A stretch of 64,000 nucleotides of DNA from Pseudocercospora fijiensis CIRAD86. Taxonomy: Eukaryota; Ascomycota; Dothideomycetes; Mycosphaerellales; Mycosphaerellaceae. Numbering within the stretch: the first letter of the stretch is position 1; every line of letters begins with the position of its first letter. The stretch lies in the NCBI RefSeq assembly GCF_000340215.1, contig NW_006921549.1, positions 124,001-188,000 of the forward strand. The letters run 5' to 3'. Below the pieces are notes generated by a model. It made no database searches. It was not told where the DNA came from and saw only the letters and a program-made list of their open reading frames with translations. Position numbers and translations under genes: made by a program. Shown one piece after another: positions 37,062 through 47,710 of the stretch.

Positions 37062-37650
37062 CCTGCTTTTGCTAATACCGCATTAGCATCTACATTACTT
37101 TTGCTTACGTTAGCGCTTAGGGCAGGGGGGAATAGTCGTTCCTCCTAAACCTCCTATACCTACCGCTTTAGCATCTACATTACTTTTGCTAACGTTAGCG
37201 CTTAGGGCAGGGGGGAATAGTCGTTCCTCCTAAACCCCCCGTACCTACCGCTTTAGCATCTACATTACTTTTGCTAACGTTGTCGCTTAGAGCAGGGGGG
37301 AATAGTCGTTCCTCCTAAACCCCCCGTACCTACCGCTTTAGCATCTACATTACTTTTGCTAACGTTAGCGCTTAGGGCAGGGGGGAATAGTCGTTCCTCC
37401 TAAACCCCCCGTACCTACCGCTTTAGTATCTATATTACTTTTGCTAACGTTATCGCTTAGGGCAGGGGGGAATAGTCGTCGTAAGCTCCTCCTAAACCCC
37501 CCGTACCTACCGCTTTAGCATCCGCATCGCTTTTACTAACGTTATCGCTTAGGGTAGGGGGGAATAGTCGTCGCAAGCTCCTCCTAAACCCCCCGTACCT
37601 ACCGCTTTAGCATCTATATAGCTTTTGCTAACGTTGCTATTACTTTGATA
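37062..37650. repeat. 85/92-bp minisatellite upstream of RepHel
   Basis: Seven units. The landmark GCATC (once GTATC) occurs at 37086, 37171, 37256, 37341, 37426, 37518 and 37610: four spacings of 85, then two of 92 caused by a 7-bp insertion (GTAAGCT / GCAAGCT). Each unit has CTTTTGCTAACGTT, GCAGGGGGGAATAG and CTAAACCCCCC. It lies about 570 bp upstream of the RepHel start on the minus strand, a place where repeats could act on transcription; this is inference. Confidence 0.92.
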
Positions 37651-38867
37651 TAGAGTTTAGTAGTACCTAAGGCATCCGTCGTTATCGTATTAAGCACTTT
37701 TGCTAGCGTAGTTTTGCTAGAAGTGCGCTTAATCGACTTAACTTAGTCGGCTTTAGAGGGGGCCGGTTTAGTACGTACTAGTGTCGCTCGATATCGATAC
37801 TAACTCAATATTAATAATGTAGCTTCTAGATACGGAATTAAACCCTTAACTAGTATAGTGTTCAAACCTTACCTACCTGCCTACTATCTTTCCTTCTAAC
37901 TAAGCTACTACCGTAGGTAGCAGCAATAAGGATATATTAGCTTGTGAAAATTAATAACCGTTAACTAATAACAATCGACTATAACGAAGCGTACACCTAG
38001 CTACAACCGGGTGTTAGAGTTGCAGTAATCCTTTGCGCCTAGTTACAAAGTTACGTAGGGAACCCGAGGGATTTCGGCCATTTAATAGTCTTTTCTAAGG
38101 CAGCTAGCAGCCTAATAAACTAGCGGCGAGTCCTGCCTTGTGCCACCCTAAAGAAATCAGTCCGCCTAGTTTTCTATAGCAGCGTTTCTTTTATAAGATT
38201 CGTGTAAGGTCGAAGTCTAGTAGGCATATTCACTTAGTTAATTCGTAACTTGTCTTAAAGGGTTATATACTCGAGGGCTATATCGTATCCGCAAGAGTAA
38301 CCCCGGGTATTGCCCGTCTATAGTTTTTTGCTCTCGGTCTATCTTTTTTTTTAGCCTTAGTGCGGTATGCGGTATGCAGTATATATTACGCATAGTCCTT
38401 CTTCCTTCTGTCTTTTTACTAGTGTAGTACCGGTCCTAGATACGGCGCTAGGTTTTTGTTCTTTCGCTGCCGAGGGTTACTATAGGATAGGTTTTGTTTT
38501 GCTACCGAAGGTCGTAGAGGGTACGGTTTATAAAGGTACGGTTTGCGGAGGTACGGTTTGCGGAGGTGCGGTTCTTAATATAGGCGCGTCGTAGCATTGT
38601 CGTATCGTAACGTTAACGTATATCGAGGGTGGATAGGTAGTGCTAGCGCATTGTTATTATCGCATTGTTACGCTTTAAGGGAAGCAAGTAACGTAAAAGG
38701 GCGGCACGTGATATCTTCGGATGCCGAGTTCCTCCGTCCTACTAGTTCGTATAGAATGCAGCCAATTAGAGCTTTAGCTTTCTGAAATCCGGGGAATTAC
38801 GTAGTAATTTCTTAGGCGATTTAGCCACTATAGTACCCTCGTTATTATAAGGCGAGCTTCGCTCGCA
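37651..38867. other. Helitron 5' region, no clear gene, weakly RIP-affected
   Basis: 1.2 kb from the minisatellite to the right edge of the Helitron. From about 38040 it keeps more CA/TG than the retroelements around it. It has three units of GGTACGGTTTGCGGA type (38519-38572) and short plus-strand open frames (75 and 62 codons at 38367 and 38597) with no recognisable similarity; I do not call these genes. It may be promoter sequence or a captured host fragment. Confidence 0.5.
38846..38867. repeat. Helitron terminal inverted repeat, 5' side
   Basis: TATAAGGCGAGCTTCGCTCGCA at the right edge; the inner GCGAGC-TTC-GCTCGC is itself a perfect small hairpin. Inverted copy at 28003-28026. Confidence 0.75.
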
Positions 38868-41256
38868 ACTACCGACCCGGAACTACTCGCTAACCTACTT
38901 AAGGCTTATAAAGATACTACTCGTTTCCTCTCGGTCTCTCGTATAAGCCTTAGTATAGCTCTTAACGACGCGAATACTTCTATTATAGAAAAAGAAAACG
39001 AGGTAGGCTGCCTCTAGTCGTAGCTCGCCTCTACTTACCTAGGCGCCGTAGTATCCGCCTCTTACCTATTTATACCTACTTCGAATAAGAGTAAGAATTC
39101 GAATAAGAGTAAGAATTCGAATAAGAGTAAGAAGCTTAGCGACCCTAAACGCTTTAGCGGTAAACGTAAAGTATACGAGGAATTTAAGATATAGGATAAG
39201 ATCCGCTTCCTCGCTAACGCCGACTATTATCTAACTAAAGCTTTAAAGACCGGATTTATGTTTTCTCTACTCGGTAGCTCCGCTCTCGATTCCTACTATA
39301 GCCTTTTAGAAAATATAGAAACTACTACGACGGCTACTATCTAGAAGGCCCTCGACGCTAGTTTTAGCGACCTAGACTATAAATAAACTACGTACGTAAA
39401 CTTAGACAAACTTAAGCAAGCAAACAGGACCTACTAAGAATACTATACCGCCTTCTAATACGAGATTAGGTATGCCGAATATCCCCCGGACGTCGCTAAG
39501 TAGATCTTAGTACGCGGTCTTAGCGAAGAAATAATACCATAAGTCCGCGATAAGGATACGGAGAACCTAAATATTACCGAACTATACGCCTTACTTACGT
39601 ATATCGATAATACGACTCGAAACTTCGCGAAAATTATTACTAACCGTAGAGGCGCCCGTACGAATACTAGCTAGTTTACGTTGCTATTCGCTATACTACC
39701 GTCGAAGTTATAGATAGCTTAGACGCCGGCTTTAGTAGTAGCTCCTACTATAGCCCTAATACCGCTAGGCGCCTAGCCTACCGCCGAACCGATAGATTTA
39801 AGCGCTACCTCGCTCGGCGCCCGTCTACGTACGCCTCTCGTAAATAGTAAGCTTTCGGAAGAAGAGAAGTAGCGTTGCCGTATAATAGGAGAATATATCT
39901 ACTACGGAGTAAAAGGATATATTGCTCGCCTCTACCTATCTCTCGTCGGCCGGCTAAATACGCTAACGATATAGCGAGTCGCCGCCGCGAATGTTACGAC
40001 TCTAGATACGCCTTTACTAGCTAGCGCTACTCCGAGCGGCTAGGGAAAAGCTTAAACTTTATATATAGTCGCTTATAAGGTTTATTCGTTCTAAAACTAA
40101 GAGTATCTACTACTACCTTCCCTTTCTCTAGCTTAGCTATAGAGAAAGAGTTAGTCTACTAGCCTTTCGTAGAAGAAACGTTAATAGGAAATAAAAAGAA
40201 ATTATTAAAAACTATAGCTCTTATTAATAACGGCGCAACCGGCTACTCGTTTATAGATTACGACTATACGAGAGAGCTCGGCTTAACGTTCTAAGACCTT
40301 ACGTACGCTCGGGAGTTAGAAATGTTTAATAGTACGACCGCGGCCGCCGGTAAGGTAACCTAGATCTACTACTTATCTATTACTATCGGCCTATATACTA
40401 AATATATTATGTTTTTCCTTACGAAACTCTTAAAGACTTACCCCGTTATTCTTAGTCTTCCTTAGCTTAAAAAGTATAACCCGGTTATCGACTAGGCTTC
40501 CGAATCTCTATCTTTTATAGTACTACTTTAGCGAATCTAGTTCTACCTCCGATACTCCCTAAGATCGTACTATATTCGCTATTAGTAGAGCTACCGTCTC
40601 GCGTCTTATCCGCAATAAACGTACTTAGATCTTCGCTATAATAATATAAGATATCGAGAAGGCTATCCGAAAGTTCGACGAAGAACTAATAGATCTAAGA
40701 ACGAAACTACCGAAGGAGTATTAGTACCGACTCTACTAGTTTTTAAAGAAGAACGCTAATATTCTACTACTATACTAGCTAGGTATCGACTATAAAATCG
40801 AGCTAATTAACGGTAAGCGGCCGCTATATAGGCCTTTCTACTCGATATCTCGAGATAAGCTCCTCGTACTAAAGAAATACCTAGAAGATAACTTATAAAA
40901 GGGCTTTATCTGCCCTAGCTCCTCCGAAGCGGCCGTACTAGTTATATTTACCTAGAAACCCGGCAGAGGTCTCCGCTTCTACGTAGACTACCGGGGCCTT
41001 AACGCGTTAACGAAAAAGAACCGCTACCTAATTCCTCTTATAAACGAAACGCTCGAACGTCTTTCGAAAGCCCGCTAGTTTACTAAGCTCGACGTAATCG
41101 CTACCTTTAACGCGATCCGTATTACTAAGGGAGACGAATAGTTAATAGCCTTCCGAACCCGTTACGGTCTTTTTAAATACCTAGTCTTACCGTTCGGGCT
41201 CTATAATAGACCTAGTAGGTTCTAATTATTTCTTAGACGCCTTCGTCTCGGTATAT
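38868..41256 (+). pseudogene. Element C2 gag and pol up to RT, RIP-inactivated
   Basis: Continues C2 gag after the Helitron and aligns with 13782-16188 of element C: gag, mutated knuckle (near 39890), protease (near 40210), RT ([23 protein letters not shown] at 40965). In gag an 18-bp unit (TCGAATAAGAGTAAGAAT) is present three times (39081-39134) where C has one. About 26 bp found in C before the YIDD box are missing here near 41227. Element A is inserted at the catalytic box, GTATAT (41251-41256). Confidence 0.82.
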
Positions 41257-41536
41257 TATTAGCTAGTAACCGGCCCTACGCACCTAGGCTAAGTTTTAAG
41301 CCTATATAAGAGGCCTCCTTCTATATTGTAGATAGAGTACTAACCTCGTATAGCATATTGTTTATATTACACTTCTATAATGCCTATATTATAGGGCTCT
41401 AGTTATTAGCCTAAGCAACAGTCTTGTTATCCTATTATACTAAATATAGCTACCTATATTGTTATAGGTTATATTACCCTCGGTTGCCTATACTATTACT
41501 ACTAGTAGTAGTAGTAGTATTAGTTTCCGTCCTTTA
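41257..41536 (+). repeat. Element A 5' LTR (280 bp)
   Basis: TATTAGCTAG...CCGTCCTTTA, matching 43467-43746 and 55519-55798; the first bases were probably TGTTAGC and the last TTCA before RIP. It has an ACTAGTAGTAGTAGT triplet tract near its 3' end. Confidence 0.92.
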
Positions 41537-42357
41537 TTAGAGCCGAAGGTAGGGCTATCTCTTTATATCTAATAGGTTCGGGTATATCGAAGGTAGTCCT
41601 AGGGCACGAATAGCTATAACTAGAGCGAGGGCGCGATAAGAGCCTATAATACAGACGATATAGAAGTATCTCGAGGGGCTATTACGATAAGCGAAGAAAC
41701 CTCTTAACGAGGGTATCTCTTTAACCCCGAAAAGCTACAAACCCTTAGGACTATTATAGCTTAGAGCCTAGTCTATAACTATAGCTAGCTTCTAAGGACT
41801 CGGCTCCGGGTCGAAGATCTATTTAGTACCGCTTGCTCGAGATAAGCCCCGCTTAAGGAGGAGACAGATTAATTACCTATCGGCCTTGCTTAGTTTACTA
41901 AGACTATTAATAGATAGCAAATACGGATTATAGGTCGGATAGCCGGGGAGTCCTCTATTAATTAATTAGGTAGGGCGTTCCTAGATTCGTAGCCTCGCTT
42001 ATATAGTGCTTAGCCTTCTACTAGAAAAAGAAGGCTACCGCCCCCCTACCTAGCTAAAGGAGATACGAGCTAGTTTCTAGGATCTAGGTATAAATAGAGA
42101 TTGCAGTCTCTCCCTCCGAGCGGCTTTTGTCTAAATTTACTAGACTAAGCTCCTAGAGGTAGTTAGGCGACCCCTAGGAGGCTAAATCCTAATACTTCCC
42201 CGGGGGTAATACTAGGAGAAATAGCCTAATATACCATTTTCGCGCGCAGCAATATTACAACAAACTAAACAAACTAAAGACACTAAAAACACATTTATAT
42301 AGTATTTCATTTCTACTTTATATAGCATTTCATTTCAACTATTTTACTAATAATCGA
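41537..42357 (+). other. Element A leader between LTR and ORF1, no gene seen
   Basis: Starts TTAGAGCCGAAGGTAGGG, presumably the primer binding site, tRNA not identified. It is over 90% alike to the B leader by eye. It carries a CCCCGGGGG palindrome at 42187-42217 and a 24-bp near-duplication around 42290-42335 (ATATAGYATTTCATTTC). Confidence 0.75.
42187..42217. repeat. CCCCGGGGG palindrome, A leader
   Basis: TCCTAATACTTCCCC then GGGGGTAATACTAGGA; 31 bases, nearly symmetric, 141 bp before the ORF1 start. Same place as 44396-44426 in B. Confidence 0.85.
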
Positions 42358-43466
42358 ATAAGCTCTAGCTCTAGCGAAAACGAGTATTAAGAATTAGCGG
42401 AATCTTCTAAATCTAAAAACGCCTCCAATCCTATTAACGAAGAAATTAGGCGGCGACTAGTTAATATAAGCGAGCCTCCTACGCCCTCTACGCTAGAGGC
42501 ACTCTATACTATCCTTATAAAGATAATAGAGAAGCAAACTAAGCTTCTCCGTTAAAACAAGCGTCGCCCGCTAGAACTAGGGAGTAGCACAAATCCCTTA
42601 TTCGAAGGGTAGAACGCTATAGTATATATAGAGCGTTTTAAGGAAGACTTAATTAAGTACGAGCTCGATAGAGAGTCCGACTAGTACAAGATCCGGTCCC
42701 TTACGAGGACTACTAGTACTAAGCTTTACCGAACCCTTAGAACCCTAGTTAGCTGCCTAGAAAAGGACGACAAGTCTAATACTAACTAGGAGACCTTTAA
42801 GTTAGCCTTTCTAAGGGAGTATCGGGAGCGCGATAGCCGTCGTATTAAAGGCAGTCGCGCGTAGCTCGAGGCCCTCTACTTAGTAAGGCGCACTAAGGAT
42901 AACGACCTAAAGGGGTATATCCGCGAATTTGTCGAGTTAGCGGACGGTATCGAGTAGAGTAACCTCGAAAACTCTTAGAGGACGAGGCTACTCCTCTAGG
43001 GATTGCCGTAGCCTATAGCTTAGCGTATCTTCTGTCGCTATAAGCTTAGCGAGGCCGATCCTAAGAGCTTTAGGAAATACAAAGAGGTCCTAGTATATAT
43101 TAAGGCCGATATTAATAGTACCGCCGATACGAGGAAGTTTATCTACGGCGAAGACCGGAATAACCTAGCGTAGGTTAGGAAAGAAGCTATAGGAAGTAAG
43201 GGACCTAAGTTCCTTCCTAAATCGCAAAGTAGTCCTAAGACCGTAACTTATACTATTACTAAGCACTCTTAAGACGTTACGGACTTAGCTAAATCCCTAG
43301 CCCGACTTAATCTAAATACGAAGGTATTATAGCGAGTTAGGGAAGTTATCGATACTACTATACTAGGCGATATACTACTAGTCTACTAGGTTTTAGACCC
43401 TAACTACCCTAAAGCCCCTTTAGTTAATATCTACGCTATACGGAAGATCTATTCTAACTTAGATAG
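42358..43466 (+). pseudogene. Element A ORF1 (gag), 5' part, RIP-inactivated
   Basis: Starts at ATA AGC TCT AGC TCT AGC (42358), read as ATG changed to ATA, giving a Ser-rich N-terminus as in B. It encodes a hydrophilic gag-like protein to 43466, where B is inserted. It continues at 55803. The joined length (1,109 + 1,975 nt) is a multiple of three. Confidence 0.8.
43463..43466. repeat. Target site duplication of B, left copy (ATAG)
   Basis: ATAG before the B 5' LTR recurs at 55799-55802. A fifth base is ambiguous because the LTR starts with T. Confidence 0.75.
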
Positions 43467-43746
43467 TATTAGCTAGTAACCGGCCCTACACACCTAGGCG
43501 GAGTTTTAAGCCTATATAAGAGGCCTCCTTCTATATTGTAGATAGGGCACCAACCTCGTATAGTACATTGTTTATATTACACTTCTATAATGCCTATGTT
43601 GTAGGGCTCTAGTCTTTAGCCTAAGCAACCGTCTTGTTATCCTATTATGCTAAACATAGCTACCTATATTACTATAGGTTATATTACCCTCGGTAGCCTA
43701 TACTATTACTGCTAGTAGTAGTAGTGGTTTTGGTTTCCGTCCTTTA
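43467..43746 (+). repeat. Element B 5' LTR (280 bp)
   Basis: Aligns without gaps with 55519-55798; differences are transitions such as CACACACC versus TATATACC. Confidence 0.93.
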
Positions 43747-44574
43747 TTAGAGCCGAAGGTGGGGCTATCTCTTTATATCTAATAGGTTTAGGTGTATTAA
43801 AGGTGGTCTCTAGGCACGAATAGCTATAACTAAAGCGAGGGCACGATAAGAGCCTACGATACGGACGATACCGAAGTATCTTAAGGGGCTATTACGACAA
43901 GTAGAGAAACCTCTTAACGAGGGCATCGCTTTAACCCCGAAAAGCTACAAACCCTTAGGACTGTTATAGCTTAGGGCCTAGTCTATAGCTATAGCTAGCT
44001 TCTAAGGACTCGGCTCCGGGTCGAAGACCTATTTAGCACCGCTTGCTCGAGATAAGCCCCGCCTAAGGAGGAGATAGACTAATTACCTATCGGCCTTGCT
44101 TGGTTTACTAAGACTATCAATTGATAGCAAATACGGATTGCAGGTCGGATAGCCGGGGAGTCCCCTATTAATCGGGTAGGGCGTTCCTAGATTCGCAGCC
44201 TCGCTTAGATAGTGCTTAGCCTTCTACTAGAAAAAAGAAGGCTACCGCCCCCCCTGCCTAGCTAAAGGAGATACGAGCTAGTTTCTAGGATCTAGGTGTG
44301 AATAGAGATTGTAGTCTCTCCCTCCGAGCGGCTTTTGTCTAAAATCTACTAAACTAAGCTCCTAGAGGTAGTTAGGCGACCCCTAGGAGGCTAAATCCTA
44401 ATGCTACCCCGGGGGTAACACTAGGAGAAACCGCCTAATACACTACTCTCTCGCATAGCAACATTACAACAAACTAAACAGACTAAAGTTACTAAAAACA
44501 CATTTATATAGCATTCTATTTCAACTTTATATAGCATTCTATTTCAACTATTTTAACTATTTTATAACAATCGA
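43747..44574 (+). other. Element B leader between LTR and ORF1, no gene seen
   Basis: Starts TTAGAGCCGAAGGTGGGG, the presumed primer binding site (tRNA not identified). No frame reads as protein. It has the palindrome at 44396-44426 and repeats of TATATAGCATTCTATTTCAAC at 44505-44550. Confidence 0.75.
44396..44426. repeat. CCCCGGGGG palindrome, B leader
   Basis: TCCTAATGCTACCCC then GGGGGTAACACTAGGA. Outer arms TCCTA/TAGGA pair perfectly. Located 149 bp before the ORF1 start. Confidence 0.87.
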
Positions 44575-47500
44575 ATAAGCTCTAGCTCTAGCGAAAACGA
44601 ACATCGAGAATTAGCGGAATCCTCTAAATCCGAAAACGCCCCTAATCCTATTAACGAAGAAATTAGGCGGCGACTAGTTAATATAAGTAAGCCTCCTGCG
44701 CCCTCTACGCTAGAGGCGCTCTATACTGTCCTTATAAAAATAATAGAGAAGCAAACTAAGCTTCTCCGTTAAAACAAGCGTCGCCCGCTAGAGCTAGGGA
44801 GTAGGGCAAATTCCCTATTCGAAGGGTAGAACGCTATAGCATATATTAAGCGCTTTAAGGAAGGCTTAGTTAATTACGAGCTCGATAGAGAATCCGACTA
44901 GTACAAGATTCGGTCCTTTACGAGGACTACCTCCTCTAAGCTTTACCGAACCCTTAAAACCCTAGTTAGCTACCTAGAAAAGGACGACAAGTCTAATGCT
45001 AACTAGGAGACCTTTAAGATAGCCTTTATAAGGGAGTATCGGGAGCGCGATAGCCGTCGCATTAAAGGCAGTCGTACGTAGCTCGAGTCCCTCTACTTAG
45101 TAAGGCGTACTAAGGATAACGACCTAAAGGGGTATATCCGCGAGTTTGTCGAGTTAGCGGATAGCATCGAATAGAGTAACCTCGAAAACTCTTAGAGAAC
45201 AAGGCTGCTCCTCTAGGGGTTGCCGTAGCCTATAGCTTAGCGTATCTTCCGTCGCTATAAGCTTAGCGAGGCCGATCCTAAGAGCTTTAGGAAGTATAAA
45301 GAGGTCCTAGTGTATATTAAGGCCGATATTAATAGCGTAGCCGATACGAGGAAGTTTATCTACGGCGAAGACCGGAATAACCTAGCGTAGGTTAGGAAAG
45401 AAGCCTTAGTAAGCAAGGGACCTAAGTTCCTTCCTAAATCGCAAAGTAGTCCTAAGACCGTAACTCCTACTATTACTAAGCACTCTTAGGATGTCGCGGA
45501 CTTAGCTAAATCCCTAGCCTAGCTAAACCTGAATGCGAAAGCATTATAGCGAGTTAGGGAGGTTATTAATACTACTATACTAGGCGATATACTACTAGTC
45601 TACTAGGTTTCAGATCCTAACTACCCTAAAGCCCCTTTAGTAGATGTCTACGCTATACGGAAGATCTATTCTAACTTAGATAGCAAGTGCTAGATGTGTA
45701 GCGGGTTTAAATATGTCCAATCGTCCTACCCTATCTAGAAAGAGCTTCTTAAAAGGAAGCTTATTATACAAGTAAATAGCCGATTCTACTATATAGACAC
45801 CGGCGACAAGATTGATTTCGAATAGGATCGGAGAGCCCCGAAGCTGCCTTAGCTAAAGACCCTTCTAGAAAAGAAGTATAGCGGCAAGATCGAGTTTAAG
45901 GATACTAGAAACAGTACCCTCGCCGCTATTACTAAACGAGAAACTTAGAAGGTTAGGGCAAAACAGGTTGAGGAGCGAAGCAGTAACGGAACTACTAAGC
46001 CTATTAAAGTTAACTTTGTTTCTTAGGATCCGGACGTAGTTACTAATGTTTACGCGGTTACTAAGAATAGTGTAGATGTCTACGCTGCTATACGGTCTTA
46101 GACCTAGTCCTAAAGCAAGGGTAAGAGCCCTTAGAACCCTACTCGCCCTAGTGCGGCAGCCCCTACTAGGGTACTAAAGAATAAGGCGGCCGATAAGGCT
46201 AAGCAACAGCGAGAGTTAACCGCTAAAACTAAGACTCTCTAGACAGCTATAGACCGCGCTACCCGATCTAGCACCGCACCTAGCACCGCCCCTAGTACCC
46301 TACCTATAGAAAGCTTAGTCGTCCTAGAGACTCTAGAGGTCGATATAGAGGATGTTACTACCGACATTAGTAGTACCCTAGGCCTAGCTAACCTACCTAC
46401 CTATAAACGGAAGTTATCCGACCTAAAGAGCTTTCGCTTTAATAGGTACATAAAAAAGTATAGTACTAGCCTAGCTAACTCCTTAGATATAAAGGTAAAC
46501 GCTCTCTTCTAGGCTTTATAGTTCCTAGACCTTAAGTCCAATGTGTCTATAAGGGAGCTACTAGTATACGGTTTGCCTACTAACCTATTCTAGAGCCGAA
46601 TCCCTAACGATGCTACCTTTATAAAGGATCTCGCTACCCTCCGACGAAAATAGGGACGAGAAGACTATATCGACGTCTCTTCCCTATAGTTCCTTCCTAA
46701 ATTTTTAGGTGCCTAAGAGTTAGTAGAAGGCGAATCGGTAACCTACGAGAACTAAGAGACTATCGATAATACTAACGAAGAGGGAGTTAAGGAGATAGGC
46801 CGAGGGGATAGTAATAATCCCGACTCTACTCTAGTTTCAGTCTCTATTAAGGCAGTCCGGTTTACTAGCTAACAAATCGGCCGAGTAGGACCTCCTCGAC
46901 CTAAAGAGCTTTACTCTATCCCTAATAATATAGACCTTTCCGTAGTTACCCGTTCCTTCGCCGTCGTCCCTACTATCTATATTTAGGTTACTATCGGGAG
47001 CTATAGTTAACAGATGCTAGCAATGCTTAATAATAGTTTAGAGTTACTTATTATAAGTAAGCGCTAGGCTAAATAGCTTAGACTACTAATAAACAGAGAC
47101 ATTTCCCTTAGTATATAGGGAGTAAATAGGGAGGTTGCGCTAGTAGGTGCCTACTACAATGTTATAGTAGACGCTTTCGGTATATGCTTTTCCTTTACCT
47201 TCTAGATTGCCGCCGACCTAAACACGCTAATCATTCTAGGTCGGCTATAGTCTCGCATAACTCGTAGTATCTAGCGCAACTGCGACGATAGTTCCTAGGA
47301 GGGAACTATTGCTAACTAGAAGGGCAACCGAGTCGTGTTTACTAGTTATGTCGGCAACACTAGCTACAAGTCCTACGAGGATATCCTTACTGCTACTAGA
47401 CGGTCTTTAGGAAACGCTACGGCGCGGTTATAAGACCGGCAATCTGCGCTATAAGTTAGTATAGCTTAAATAGGTTATTTCTAGAAGTGCGCCGCTCCGT

Positions 47501-47688
47501 ACGTTAAGGTAAGTTTCTAGGTTCTATACTAAGAAGACGAGTGCTCGAAGCGATAGCGAGTATAATACAACGACTACCTATACCTGCTATACAAGTTAAG
47601 GTAATAATGCTATCTTATATATCGTCGCCGGAGGCATTACTACCGGACGCGGGTCTACCCGAACTAACTAATTAGAGCGCGAGTCTAA
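44575..47688 (+). pseudogene. Element B ORF1: gag with CCHC knuckle and aspartic protease, 1,037 codons
   Basis: Starts at ATA AGC TCT AGC (44575; mutated ATG). One phase runs to TAA at 47686-47688. Gag with charged N-terminal half; CCHC knuckle at residue 372 (45688): C.MC....Y....Y, whereas copy A has C..Y....H....Y, so the two copies together show all four ligand positions. After an Ala/Pro/Thr/Lys-rich linker (46120-46290) comes a retropepsin-like domain; its active site at residue 819 (47029) reads NNSLE where DNGSE is expected, and all changes are C-to-T or G-to-A. The stop TAA overlaps the ATG of ORF2 (TAATG). Confidence 0.82.
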
Positions 47689-47710
47689 TGCTACCCTAGG
47701 GGTGTTATTA
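47686..47710. promoter_or_regulatory. TAATG stop/start overlap inside a CCCTAGGGG palindrome (ORF1/ORF2 junction, B)
   Basis: TAATGCTACCC then TAGGGGTGTTATTA. TAA (47686-47688) is in the ORF1 phase and ATG (47688-47690) in the ORF2 phase. UAAUG overlaps are known termination-reinitiation signals (SART1-type retroelements, hypoviruses). The GC-rich stem just after the ATG could stall or position ribosomes; that role is inference. Confidence 0.65.

Larger units (their letters stand above)
27967..38867 (-). mobile_element. Helitron (Helitron2/Helentron-like), 10.9 kb, inserted in C2 gag
   Basis: Minus-strand element coding for a Rep-helicase. Comparison with C gag shows insertion between T and A without target duplication, as expected for rolling-circle elements. 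It lacks the TC...CTRR ends of canonical Helitrons. Instead the right (5') end and a site 36 bp inside the left (3') end share an inverted repeat (TGCGAGCGAAGCTC, then GCCTTATA), and a hairpin follows at the 3' end (27978-27999). Asymmetric terminal inverted repeats plus a 3' hairpin are features described for Helitron2/Helentron elements; the assignment is inference. Coding parts are RIP-mutated. Confidence 0.85.

Noticed and set aside
37858..37907. tRNA-like A box (TAGCTTAGTTAGAAGG) and B box (GGTTTGAACAC) on the minus strand
   Set aside because: Spacing is right, but neither an acceptor stem nor T and anticodon stems can be paired. Probably chance or a very eroded tRNA-derived sequence.
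38290..38312. ACCCCGGGTATTGC as a further copy of the palindrome family
   Set aside because: Only the centre matches; the arms do not pair like the ten accepted copies.
38367..38785. Two adjacent plus-strand frames (75 and 62 codons) at the Helitron 5' side
   Set aside because: No similarity or domain seen; open frames here fit the weak RIP of the stretch. Not called as genes.
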